A DNA stretch of 55,577 nucleotides from an uncultured Candidatus Saccharibacteria bacterium (GTDB lineage: Bacteria; Patescibacteriota; Saccharimonadia; Saccharimonadales; Saccharimonadaceae), in the NCBI GenBank assembly GCA_937924995.1, contig CALEXY010000021.1, positions 1 through 55,577 on the forward strand. The letters are read 5' to 3'. Numbering within the stretch: position 1 is the first letter of the stretch; each line of letters begins with the position of its first letter. Positions 48,286 through 55,577 of the stretch are shown here, piece by piece. Below the pieces are notes generated by a model. It was not told the DNA's origin. It worked only from the letters and a program-made list of their open reading frames with translations, and made no database searches. The position numbers and the translations under genes are program-made.

Positions 48286-50433
48286 TTATAGATGACGTTT
48301 TTTGCGACGAGCGTCTTCGACGAGCCGAATCAGACCGTAGTGAAGTTTCTTGACTGGTAAGTCATGGGCATGTAGATAATCAAATTTTTCACCGCCAAAG
48401 CCAGTCTTAAAGGTGGTAACGCCAGCGAATTTATGATTCTTCTGTCCGGCCGGTGCAATTCCCCAGAGGTTATAGCGAAGTTTCCCCTGTTTTTTCAGGT
48501 CTCTCATCACATACCACTGCAGTGCATAGGCACCTGGGAATTTGTAATTCAATTCGGTGGAAGCAGCCTCAAAGTAGTCACCTTCCAGAGTGTCGGTCAG
48601 AACTAAGCCATAAGCTACTGGTTTGCCATCGAGGGTGGCGCAGTAAATCTGCAAGTCATCCCCGAAGGCCTTAGCGTAGGCATTGAGATCCTTGCGGCGT
48701 GGCGGAATAAAACCTTGACGCTTGGCGGTTTCGGCTTGAATCTGATGAAACTCACGGAGAATTTCAGGGGTATTGGATTTTTTGACCTTGAAATCTAGTT
48801 TCTCTGAGCGGCGCACTTCATAACGAGTTTGGCGGCGCATATTTTTCAAAAGATCCTCTTCAGATTGGGTGAGATCGACGAAGACGGTATTTTCGGCATG
48901 AAGAAAATAGGAAGCGGATAGTGACGGAATTGATTCGATGAGTGTACGATTTTCTGGGGTCTCCTCGAGATTTGGACGAAAACGCACGAAGACACAATTA
49001 TTTTGCTTGGCATAGCGGTAGATTTCGGCCATGGCAAGCTCTAGCTCATTACGATTCTGATAATCGAGAATCGGTCCGCACGGAATCTCCAAAAAACGGC
49101 CACGCTTAGCGTCTTTAATAATGACAAGACAATAAGATTTTTCACTAAACATCAAGAAGATAGGTTTATGGCCGATGGATTTATTAACTTCATACCACTG
49201 TTTGGACTGCAAGAAATTAGTGTGAGAGGCGGCGTGACGAAGCGTATCTATGTGTTCTACTTCAGTTTCGGATAGAGATTTTTTAGTAGCGAAGGAAGCG
49301 ATTTTTTCACCTTGAGAATTTATTTCATATTGATTAATCAAATGTCTTGCATCGGCAAGTTCAAAAATATTTAACCAATTTGGTAGATTAATCAGATGTT
49401 TGGCGGCAAAAACCGCGTTCGGGCAAGCTTTTTCGTTAAAATTAGCTCGGGTATAGTATCTCTCTGGTGAAACTGGTGAACTATACCAAATATCATCCAT
49501 AATGAAGCCTGCGGCAGTGAGTTTTTCTAATAATTCTTCCCGATTTTCCACAAAATAGAAACGACGAAGTGGGGCACGATGCTTAATTTTCTTAAGATCA
49601 GATAAAGCAAGCTTGGCCTGCCAATGAGTGAGGCGAATAGAACTATCTAGCCTAGCATCGGCAGATTTCTGAATTTGATGAGTCTTCAAAAGAAAGGCGG
49701 TAAAGAGTCGACCAAAATTAAGGCGACCAAGCTGTAAATGAAAAAGACCACGAGTGATTGCGCCAAAAAGTGGATAAGTGCGCGTGCGAAAACGATCGGC
49801 TAAGCTTGGCAGGTCGGTCGGGATGGTAAAAGATTTTTTGCGCTTATCAGTTTTACGAAGGAATAATAATCCGCCAGAAATTAGATCGAGGGATTTTCCC
49901 TTACCGAAACTCATAATGACGGCATCCCCCACCGTACCAGCTTCGCGACCATCCGGGTAATCCATACCGACACAGTGTGCAAGATCCTCGATTAGTGCGA
50001 GGTTATATTTTTTTGCGACAGATTCAATATTTACCATATCACATGGATAAGCTAAATTATTTTGCACAATCACTGCCTTAATTTCTGGGTTTTTCGTGCA
50101 GGCTTTTTCGAGAATTTTTGCATCAAAATGGAGATTTTCGAGATTCACATCAAGGTAAACCGGCTCACAGCCAGCACTACGTACTGCTTCCACTACCGCG
50201 AAGCAAGTCAGTGCAGTAATCGCTACTTTATCTCCTGGCTTAATAAAATATTTTAAGGCTTCGGAAAGTGCGGTACGACCAGAACCATAAAGTGCAACAT
50301 TTTCCGCTTCCACTTGATAGCGGTCTGCAATATAAGCTTTTAATTTTTCAGAATCTCGCTTAAAGCCAAAAGTGAATAATTGCCTCAAGGTCTTTTTCAA
50401 ACCAAATTGACTAGCGTGCGCGATAAATTTCAT
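48286..50433 (-). CDS. Fusion of DegT-type aminotransferase and FemAB domain
   Basis: This 715-residue protein has two enzymes in one chain. Residues about 1-365 look like a PLP enzyme of the DegT/DnrJ/EryC1 group: GSGRTALSEAL, LYLDVN-like strand, LIEDLAHCVG, and SFGKGKSLDLISGGLLFL with the likely PLP lysine. Residues about 385-715 are a FemAB domain: FLQSKQWYEVNKSIGH, IPCGPILDY, MRRQTRYEVRRSEKL, LRYNLWGIAPAG. It may make a modified amino acid or sugar and attach it to the wall. The start overlaps the hydrolase stop (TAATG). Confidence 0.9.
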   Translation of the reverse strand: MKFIAHASQFGLKKTLRQLFTFGFKRDSEKLKAYIADRYQVEAENVALYGSGRTALSEALKYFIKPGDKVAITALTCFAVVEAVRSAGCEPVYLDVNLENLHFDAKILEKACTKNPEIKAVIVQNNLAYPCDMVNIESVAKKYNLALIEDLAHCVGMDYPDGREAGTVGDAVIMSFGKGKSLDLISGGLLFLRKTDKRKKSFTIPTDLPSLADRFRTRTYPLFGAITRGLFHLQLGRLNFGRLFTAFLLKTHQIQKSADARLDSSIRLTHWQAKLALSDLKKIKHRAPLRRFYFVENREELLEKLTAAGFIMDDIWYSSPVSPERYYTRANFNEKACPNAVFAAKHLINLPNWLNIFELADARHLINQYEINSQGEKIASFATKKSLSETEVEHIDTLRHAASHTNFLQSKQWYEVNKSIGHKPIFLMFSEKSYCLVIIKDAKRGRFLEIPCGPILDYQNRNELELAMAEIYRYAKQNNCVFVRFRPNLEETPENRTLIESIPSLSASYFLHAENTVFVDLTQSEEDLLKNMRRQTRYEVRRSEKLDFKVKKSNTPEILREFHQIQAETAKRQGFIPPRRKDLNAYAKAFGDDLQIYCATLDGKPVAYGLVLTDTLEGDYFEAASTELNYKFPGAYALQWYVMRDLKKQGKLRYNLWGIAPAGQKNHKFAGVTTFKTGFGGEKFDYLHAHDLPVKKLHYGLIRLVEDARRKKRHL

Positions 50434-51104
50434 TAAGCAAGCACCTCATTAATGGCCTTAGCGAGACCTTTTGGATCATCGATATACGGAGCGTGACGCC
50501 ATTTATCGGAAGAATAAAAAGTACTATTATTGATTAGTTCGTGAAGTTTCTTACCTTGACGAAGTGGCGTGATTTGATCATTTTCACCCCAGAGAATCGA
50601 AGTTTTAACCTTAACACGAGATGGGTCGAGGTCCTTGTCGGATTCATGCATATTAGCCAGAGTCTTCTTCATATTTTCTGGCGCATGAGCATAATCAGAA
50701 GCGCCAACTAATTTATGAAAAATCTTACGCAGGATCGGCACTCGCTTAAAAATACCAAAAGCCTTACTGAGTCCGCGCAAAAGATCGCGTTTCAAGGATT
50801 TTTCATAAATACCCGCACTATCGAGAAGAATTAAATGTGAAAGTTTTTTCGGATGCTTGATAGTGAGATTCATTAAAATACGTCCGCCATTACTATGACC
50901 GAGCACCACAGCCTCATCTGGAAGTTCACGCTTGGCCCAGCGCACATAATCATTAATGGTCCAGACTTTTTGGCTTTGCTCAGTGAGACCAGGAACATGC
51001 AGCATTTTGACTTCAATCTGATATTTATCACGAAGAATCTCGATAGTTTTGGTCCAAGGCTCCACGGTGTAGGTCCAGCCATGAATAATATATAAAGTTT
51101 TCAT
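50433..51104 (-). CDS. Alpha/beta hydrolase
   Basis: The 223-residue protein has the alpha/beta hydrolase signature: YIIHGW near the start for the oxyanion hole, GHSNGG with the nucleophile Ser (about residue 71), WGENDQITP with the acid Asp, and WRHAPYI with the His near the C-terminus. Its substrate is unknown; the wall operon suggests an envelope-related ester or amide. Both ends overlap neighbours in TAATG style, so its translation is coupled. Confidence 0.88.
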   Translation of the reverse strand: MKTLYIIHGWTYTVEPWTKTIEILRDKYQIEVKMLHVPGLTEQSQKVWTINDYVRWAKRELPDEAVVLGHSNGGRILMNLTIKHPKKLSHLILLDSAGIYEKSLKRDLLRGLSKAFGIFKRVPILRKIFHKLVGASDYAHAPENMKKTLANMHESDKDLDPSRVKVKTSILWGENDQITPLRQGKKLHELINNSTFYSSDKWRHAPYIDDPKGLAKAINEVLA

Positions 51105-52415
51105 TAGTTAAGTCCCCTTTTTTCACGACGCTTTTCTGCAGCTTTTTCGCGGCGTGGCAAACGCTCAGCGTCTTTTGAATTTAATAATAATTTTTCGATA
51201 ATCCATTCGAGATATTGACTACCCTTAAAGAGAATAGTTTCGCCATTTACGGCATTTTGTTGAATGAATTCGAGAGCTTTTTTCGGGTCATCGAAGGTAT
51301 CAACCTTGATTCCCTGCTTCTTGAGAATTGGGTAGGTATATTCACGGGTACGCCGACCGATTAAAATTACTTGTTCGGGGTTAGACGCAATGATTGCATC
51401 GGCAAGTTTTTCATGTTCATGTTGCTCGATACTACCCTGTTCCACCATATCCCCGATTACCAACCATTTATGCGCAGTGCGCATTGAGCGGTACATTTTA
51501 AGGATAGATTCCATAGAGATTAGATGAGCATTATAACTACTGTCAATAATCTTTAAGTTATTAATCCCCTTCAGGAAGGTATTGCGTCCAGGAGCTTCAC
51601 GCATATCGGAAAAATCATTCGGCATTTGAATATGGAGATATTCACAAAGCTTGGCGAGCATAGACAATTGGATGGCAAGGTCACGTTGCATCGGGTTTTT
51701 AAAGGTGATAGTGAATTCGCCCAGCTTTGGCTGACTGGTAAAATCCATGACAAATCCAGTTTTATTCGGATGAACAGTATAGTTCAGCAATTCACTCTTA
51801 CTACACTTAATAACTTCGGCCTTAGTTTTGCCTTTGGCGACAATTTTATCAATCGCACGATTCATTAAGTCGACATCCTTATCGATGAGAATTAATTTTT
51901 GAGTATTTTCTGGCAAAGTAGCAAATTCATGCGTAATGGCTTTTTCGAGATTTGGGAAGATGCCAGCTTCGACCTGTTTCAAATTGTACGGCATGTGATA
52001 GACCCAATGAAACCCAAATAGTGACTTCTGGCTTTAGCCATTTAGCCAGAAATTCGGCTTCATGTGGGCGTTCGCCATCGATTTCGACAATATAAAATTT
52101 TTCACGATGGGCGTAAAAAAGCGATTTGAATGGCACACCGATAATTAAGCTAAGCCAACGCCACTTGCTACCACGTACGCCGTCCATATCGACGATATCA
52201 AAGGCTACGCCAAAGGCGGAATTAGCATTAAAGGAATAATGCGCCTTGGTTTTCAGGGTGGATTCGACTAAATTTAACATGGTAGTCTTACCCACTGAAC
52301 CGGTAATGGCAATTACACGAGGCTTCCAGCGCCTAAGCGAGATATTAGCAAAAAAACGAAAATAATTCGCAGCTAAAAAATAAAATTTCTTTTTAAGTCT
52401 CATTACGAGCGTCAT
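51104..52415 (-). pseudogene. murF: MurF-like Mur ligase split by a one-base frameshift
   Basis: MurF joins D-Ala-D-Ala to the UDP-MurNAc-tripeptide. Here two frames cover the gene. The first (52415-51927) has the ATP loop ITGSVGKTTM and ends its sensible sequence at VSLGLSHAVQFE. The second (51994-51104) continues with VEAGIFPNLEKAITHEFATLP and has the SSYNAHLISM and LVIGDMVEQGS blocks. Skipping one base near 51971-51984 joins them perfectly. It may be a sequencing indel, a real mutation or a programmed shift. The first ATG is leaderless, with TAAAAT (52422-52427) 6 bases before. Confidence 0.82.
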
Positions 52416-52421
52416 ATATTT

Positions 52422-52427
52422 ATTTTA
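52422..52427 (-). promoter_or_regulatory. -10 box of the wall operon, leaderless
   Basis: TAAAAT ends 6 bases before the murF ATG. It lies in the short gap after the ABC transporter ATPase gene. Confidence 0.6.
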
Positions 52428-52437
52428 GCATATACTG

Positions 52438-53169
52438 TTAATTTTTAATATTTTGGAAGAAGCGGGCGGCGCGTTCAGTGGTGGGATGGTTCATCACTTG
52501 GTGCGGTTCACCATCTTCAATGATTTTCCCCTTATCAAGAAAAATGAGACGCGACCCGACTTCTTTAGCAAAACTCATCTCATGAGTCACGATGACCATG
52601 GTGCGACTGTGGTCTTTGGCAAGATCTTTAATCACCTCGAGTACTTCGCCAACCATTTCCGGATCAAGTGCAGAGGTCGGCTCATCAAACAAAATTACTT
52701 CTGGGTGCATGGCTAAAGCGCGAGCGATAGCGACACGCTGTTTCTGACCACCAGAAAGATTCTTCGGATAATCGTAAGATTTATTCGCTAAACCAACCCG
52801 TTTCAGTAGCTCTATGGCTTCTTTTTCCGCCTGTTTATTTGATAGATGTAGGACTTTTCTGGGAGCGAGCTTGATGTTTTCTATGATATTAAGATTTTCA
52901 AAAAGATTAAAACTTTGAAAAACCATACCAACTTTAGCACGAAGTTTATTAAGATTGGTTTTGGGATTCGTAATCTCCTGTCCATCGATAAAAATTTGGC
53001 CCTTATCTGGAGTATTCAGAAGGTTAAGGCAGCGCAAGAAAGTAGATTTTCCGGAACCAGAGGAACCAATCAAGACTACGGTTTCGCCATCTTGAATTTC
53101 GAGGTCGATACCACGCAAAACTTTTTGATTTTCGAAACTTTTTTCAAGCTTCTTTACGACAATAGACAT
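52438..53169 (-). CDS. glnQ: Polar amino acid ABC transporter ATPase
   Basis: The 243-residue ATPase has all ABC motifs: Walker A GSSGSGKST (about residues 36-44), Q-loop FQSFNLFENL, signature LSGGQKQR, Walker B VILFDEP, and the H-loop VTHEMSF. The length and FQSFNLF match the GlnQ/HisP group, and it drives uptake of a polar amino acid, perhaps glutamine. It is in one operon with the permease and the binding protein. Confidence 0.92.
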   Translation of the reverse strand: MSIVVKKLEKSFENQKVLRGIDLEIQDGETVVLIGSSGSGKSTFLRCLNLLNTPDKGQIFIDGQEITNPKTNLNKLRAKVGMVFQSFNLFENLNIIENIKLAPRKVLHLSNKQAEKEAIELLKRVGLANKSYDYPKNLSGGQKQRVAIARALAMHPEVILFDEPTSALDPEMVGEVLEVIKDLAKDHSRTMVIVTHEMSFAKEVGSRLIFLDKGKIIEDGEPHQVMNHPTTERAARFFQNIKN

Positions 53170-53170
53170 C

Positions 53171-53821
53171 TTAAGCTAACCTCTTTTCTACTTTTGACAT
53201 AATTTTAGTAAAGATTAGAGTAATTGCCAGGTAGATAATGGCGGCAGCTACTAGAGATTCAAAGGCAGTAGCGGTGAGTGAGCGAATATCATCGGCGCCA
53301 CGCATAATATCTCCAAGACCAATCCACCCCACAATCGAAGTTTCCTTAAATAGTGAAATTCCCTCGCCAATTAAACCTGGCAAAGAATTTTTTAGCGCCT
53401 GCGGCATCACAACATAGAGTTGTGTACGAAATTCCGAAAGACCGAGTGAACGCGCGGCCTCCTTTTGACCATTTGACACACTTTCGATCCCACCACGAAT
53501 GATTTCCGAAATATAAGCGCCACTATTGAGTGAAAAAGCTACGGCGGCGACGATGATTTTCGGCATAGCACGATATTCGGCAAAAATTACATAATACATA
53601 ATTAGGAGCTGCACTAGAAGAGGCGTGCCGCGAATAATTGTGACATAGAGATTGGCGATTTTTTGACAAAATTTAACGCTGGAAGTGCGAAGCATTGATA
53701 TTAAAACGCCAAGAAGAAAACCAAAAAAGAGCGCCAAAATAGTTAAGACAATGGTAACTTCAAATCCGTGCCAAAAATAAATCCAACGACCATTACCAAA
53801 TATCACTTCCAAAAATTTCAT
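53171..53821 (-). CDS. Polar amino acid ABC transporter permease
   Basis: The 216-residue permease is of the HisMQ/GlnP type with five or so membrane helices. It has the coupling loop EAARSLGLSEFRTQLYVVMPQALKNSLPGL (about residues 122-151, key residues EAA and G). FWHGFEVTIVLTILAL is the first segment, and VTIIRGTPLLVQLLIMYYV is the second. Its ATG overlaps the end of the binding protein gene. Confidence 0.92.
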   Translation of the reverse strand: MKFLEVIFGNGRWIYFWHGFEVTIVLTILALFFGFLLGVLISMLRTSSVKFCQKIANLYVTIIRGTPLLVQLLIMYYVIFAEYRAMPKIIVAAVAFSLNSGAYISEIIRGGIESVSNGQKEAARSLGLSEFRTQLYVVMPQALKNSLPGLIGEGISLFKETSIVGWIGLGDIMRGADDIRSLTATAFESLVAAAIIYLAITLIFTKIMSKVEKRLA

Positions 53822-54606
53822 CTCGTTTCTCCAAAATATTTTTTTAGTAAGGCGTCCATGCGACCATCCTCTTTCATGCGATTAATCGATTGATTAATGT
53901 TTTCTTTCAAGGTGGTGTTAGATTTTTTCATAGCAATAGCATAAGATTCGTTACCAATCGCGGAGCCAAGAATTTTGAGACCCGGAAATGCCACAATATA
54001 TTGATTAGCTGGCGCGTCATCGAGAATCACGGCATCGACTCGACCGGAAGCGAGCTCCTGTAAAACATTTGGCGCGGCCGGAAATTGAACAACCTTGGCG
54101 CCCTTAATTTCGGAAGCCAAAATATCCCCGGTAGTACCGAGTTGAACGCCGATTTTCTTACCGATTAGGCCAGATTTATTAAAAATTTTACTATCTTCTG
54201 GGACAATGATGCGCTGGGTTGCCTGATAATAGGGTTCTGAAAATAGTGCATTCTTCGCGCGTTCTTCGGTGACTGACATGCCAGCTACGGCGATATCGAT
54301 GCGACCACCTTCGAGGGCCGGAAGCAGGCCATCGAAAGACATATCCTCAATTTTTAGCTCAGCACCTAGATCTTTCGCGATTTCGCGCGCGAGATCCACA
54401 TCAAAACCGACCACCTGCCCACCTTCTTTATATTCAAAAGGCTTGAAAGTAGCATTCGTCCCCATGACAAGTACTGAGGCATCATGAGAAACCACGGCTT
54501 CGCGTTTTAAAATATCAAAAAACATCCAGAAAAAAACTGCGACGAAACCCGCCAGAATAATAAGATTTTTAATAATTCGAACAGGGTTTCGTTTCGGCTT
54601 ATGCAT
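53818..54606 (-). CDS. Membrane-anchored polar amino acid binding protein
   Basis: The 262-residue substrate-binding protein has a single N-terminal membrane helix (LIILAGFVAVFFWMFF) as anchor; there is no lipobox cysteine. The binding fold has TFKPFEYKEGGQVVGFDVDLAREIA (in two blocks), GLLPALEGGRIDIAVAGMS, and FSEPYYQATQ, all typical of family 3 binding proteins. A consensus promoter ends with -10 TATACT 6 bases before the ATG, so the mRNA is leaderless. Confidence 0.92.
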   Translation of the reverse strand: MHKPKRNPVRIIKNLIILAGFVAVFFWMFFDILKREAVVSHDASVLVMGTNATFKPFEYKEGGQVVGFDVDLAREIAKDLGAELKIEDMSFDGLLPALEGGRIDIAVAGMSVTEERAKNALFSEPYYQATQRIIVPEDSKIFNKSGLIGKKIGVQLGTTGDILASEIKGAKVVQFPAAPNVLQELASGRVDAVILDDAPANQYIVAFPGLKILGSAIGNESYAIAMKKSNTTLKENINQSINRMKEDGRMDALLKKYFGETR

Positions 54607-54612
54607 AATTTA

Positions 54613-54641
54613 AGTATAAGGCGTTTAGACTGATATTTCAA
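54613..54641 (-). promoter_or_regulatory. Promoter TTGAAA-N17-TATACT, leaderless
   Basis: TTGAAA is at 54636-54641 and TATACT at 54613-54618, with a 17-base spacer. The ATG follows 6 bases later. Confidence 0.8.
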
Positions 54642-54656
54642 GAATGCAAGTAAAAT

Positions 54657-54685
54657 AAAAATCCAAATATGAAATTTGGATTTTT
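54657..54685 (-). terminator. Terminator of the BspA-like gene
   Basis: AAAAATCCAAAT and ATTTGGATTTTT pair perfectly over 12 bases. It lies about 75 bases past the stop codon. Confidence 0.8.
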
Positions 54686-54759
54686 AAGTTATTGTAATTT
54701 TACTTTTAAGTTTATATTTTCCGATTTGGTTGTGAGTACTTCGAATGATGTTTTATAAA

Positions 54760-55371
54760 TTATGATTTAGCGGTAAAGTAACCTGGAGCGCCGGCGACAT
54801 CTAGGCGGAGCCAAGTCTTATCAGCGGTAGCTGGGTCGGTTTCATGTGAGCCGTTACCACCACGCAGGTTAGTGCGGCCATTAAAGAGATTTTCAGCTTG
54901 TGCGGAAGTATCGACGATGAAATTTGCCGAAGCGTAAATTGTAGTTAAGGCATCGCCAGCTGGACAAGCAGCTGTAGTGGTACCGACGCCGGCGAGACTA
55001 AAGAGATTGTCGAAATTTCGCACATTGGTGGTATTTAACATCGAAAGATCGAGGCTAGCAACTTTACAAGTATTAGCGAACATACCTGCGATAGTAGTGG
55101 TATTTTCTAGAGTAAAATTAGCACCTAGCTTAATTTCGGTAACGGCCTGAAGATTATTGAAGAGATTAGAGGCATCAGTCACCTTTTTAGTATTAAAATT
55201 CGAAAGATCAAGCGAAGTGAGTTCTGTCATGCCAGAGAACATATTGCGCATATTAGTCACACGAGCTGTATCGAAATTTGCTAGATTCAAGCTTTGGACT
55301 TTTTCAGTGCCATCAAACATGCTTGCCATATTTACAACATTACTGGTATCAAATTTTGCCAAATCAAGAGG
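54760..55371 (-). CDS. BspA-like (DUF285) surface protein, C-terminal part
   Basis: The sequence holds five or so copies of the DUF285/BspA repeat, such as FDTSNVVNMASMF, FDTARVTNMRNMF and FNTKKVTDASNLF, and ends with the GYFTAKS closing motif seen in such proteins. They are surface adhesins in many host-associated bacteria and mycoplasmas. No signal or N-terminal region is present: reading upstream, the frame runs PLDL and then meets a stop at 55372-55374, exactly where the sequence changes character. The gene is therefore cut by a junction rather than naturally short. Part of the protein is missing. Confidence 0.88.
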   Translation of the reverse strand, partial: PLDLAKFDTSNVVNMASMFDGTEKVQSLNLANFDTARVTNMRNMFSGMTELTSLDLSNFNTKKVTDASNLFNNLQAVTEIKLGANFTLENTTTIAGMFANTCKVASLDLSMLNTTNVRNFDNLFSLAGVGTTTAACPAGDALTTIYASANFIVDTSAQAENLFNGRTNLRGGNGSHETDPATADKTWLRLDVAGAPGYFTAKS

Positions 55372-55577
55372 TTATTGGAGACCCTTTTTGGACTTTAATG
55401 CAGGTTGATGAAAGAACAAAAAATAATACAGGTATTTATTATATTATAGAGGGTTCTTTACCGCTTTTTACATCAAAAAAACTTGCCGATGCATGCTGCA
55501 AACAACAAAATGGGTATGCTGTTTTTGGTGTTTCACAAAGGCATTTGACATTTTTGCTTTCTCTTGCGAAAAATGGC
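55371..55577 (+). CDS. Partial reading frame of unlike sequence at the window end
   Basis: A frame open from 55371 to the window end on the plus strand encodes about 69 residues, starting VIGDPFWTLMQVDERTKNN and running through GSLPLFTSKKLADACC. There is no start or stop. I do not recognise a family; LPLFTS faintly recalls SseB-type domains. Base and codon use (AGA, TTA, ATA) differs from the neighbours, and it begins where the BspA repeat breaks off. It could come from another organism through assembly. Confidence 0.5.

Noticed and set aside
1..55577. Genetic code with TGA as glycine
   Set aside because: Genes end at TGA at the expected length (for example at 36051-36053), and conserved proteins have no internal TGA.
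1..55577. CRISPR arrays, tRNA or rRNA genes, insertion sequences
   Set aside because: I looked in the gaps between genes and saw no regular direct repeats, cloverleaf-like sequence, rRNA signature or transposase.

Overview
The window reads as a piece of a small, streamlined bacterial genome of the Patescibacteria/CPR type, most likely Candidatus Saccharibacteria (TM7). This is inferred from gene content and protein character: a short L24, zinc-free S14 and L32, wall genes rich in FemAB family members, a VanZ-like membrane protein, a BspA-type surface protein, and tightly packed operons mostly on the minus strand. TGA is used as an ordinary stop codon, so the TGA=Gly code of Gracilibacteria/SR1 does not apply. 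I saw no tRNA, rRNA, CRISPR array or insertion sequence.

Layout. 1-3,100: small genes of unknown function, each with its own promoter and terminator. 3,100-9,760: a ribosomal protein operon running L3-L4-L23-L2-S19-L22-S3-L16-L29-S17-L14-L24-L5-S14-S8, without S10 at its head and ending with a terminator after S8. 9,770-11,614: a VanZ/RDD membrane protein and a methyltransferase sharing one overlapping promoter. 11,626-19,170: rpoB-rpoC, with a candidate small RNA gene in front. 19,180-22,333: an RNA operon, rpmF-nusB-nudix-rnc-rpsP, and a separate khpA. 22,391-26,031: trmH-leuS and a LOG-family gene. 26,100-29,224: gap-rpiB-rpe-pfkB, a sugar phosphate operon. 29,245-30,371: rpsL-rpsG. 30,411-33,637: a small membrane protein, a flotillin-like protein and a nucleoside phosphorylase. 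33,700-36,110: an island of three small unknown proteins with shared palindromic elements and structured leaders. 36,111-43,500: tig, an FAD oxidoreductase, dnaE and a YtxH protein. 43,536-47,108: a secreted nuclease with an Excalibur domain, galU and small membrane proteins. 47,184-52,427: a wall operon, murF-hydrolase-aminotransferase/FemAB fusion-FemAB. 52,438-54,641: a polar amino acid ABC transporter. 54,657-55,370: the end of a BspA-like protein. The last ~200 bases look foreign to it.

Two kinds of translation start are visible. Many genes have a strong Shine-Dalgarno sequence. At least eight genes instead have a -10 box ending 6-7 bases before the ATG, so their mRNAs should be leaderless.

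The most unusual observations are: RNA polymerase beta' lacking both zinc sites and carrying a changed trigger loop; the 33.7-36.1 kb island with a possible H-type pseudoknot and a repeated palindrome that also occurs at the left edge of the window; a ~100-nt candidate ncRNA before rpoB; an aminotransferase-FemAB fusion; an 11-bp perfect hairpin directly before rnc; a one-base frameshift in murF; and a probable assembly junction near 55,370.
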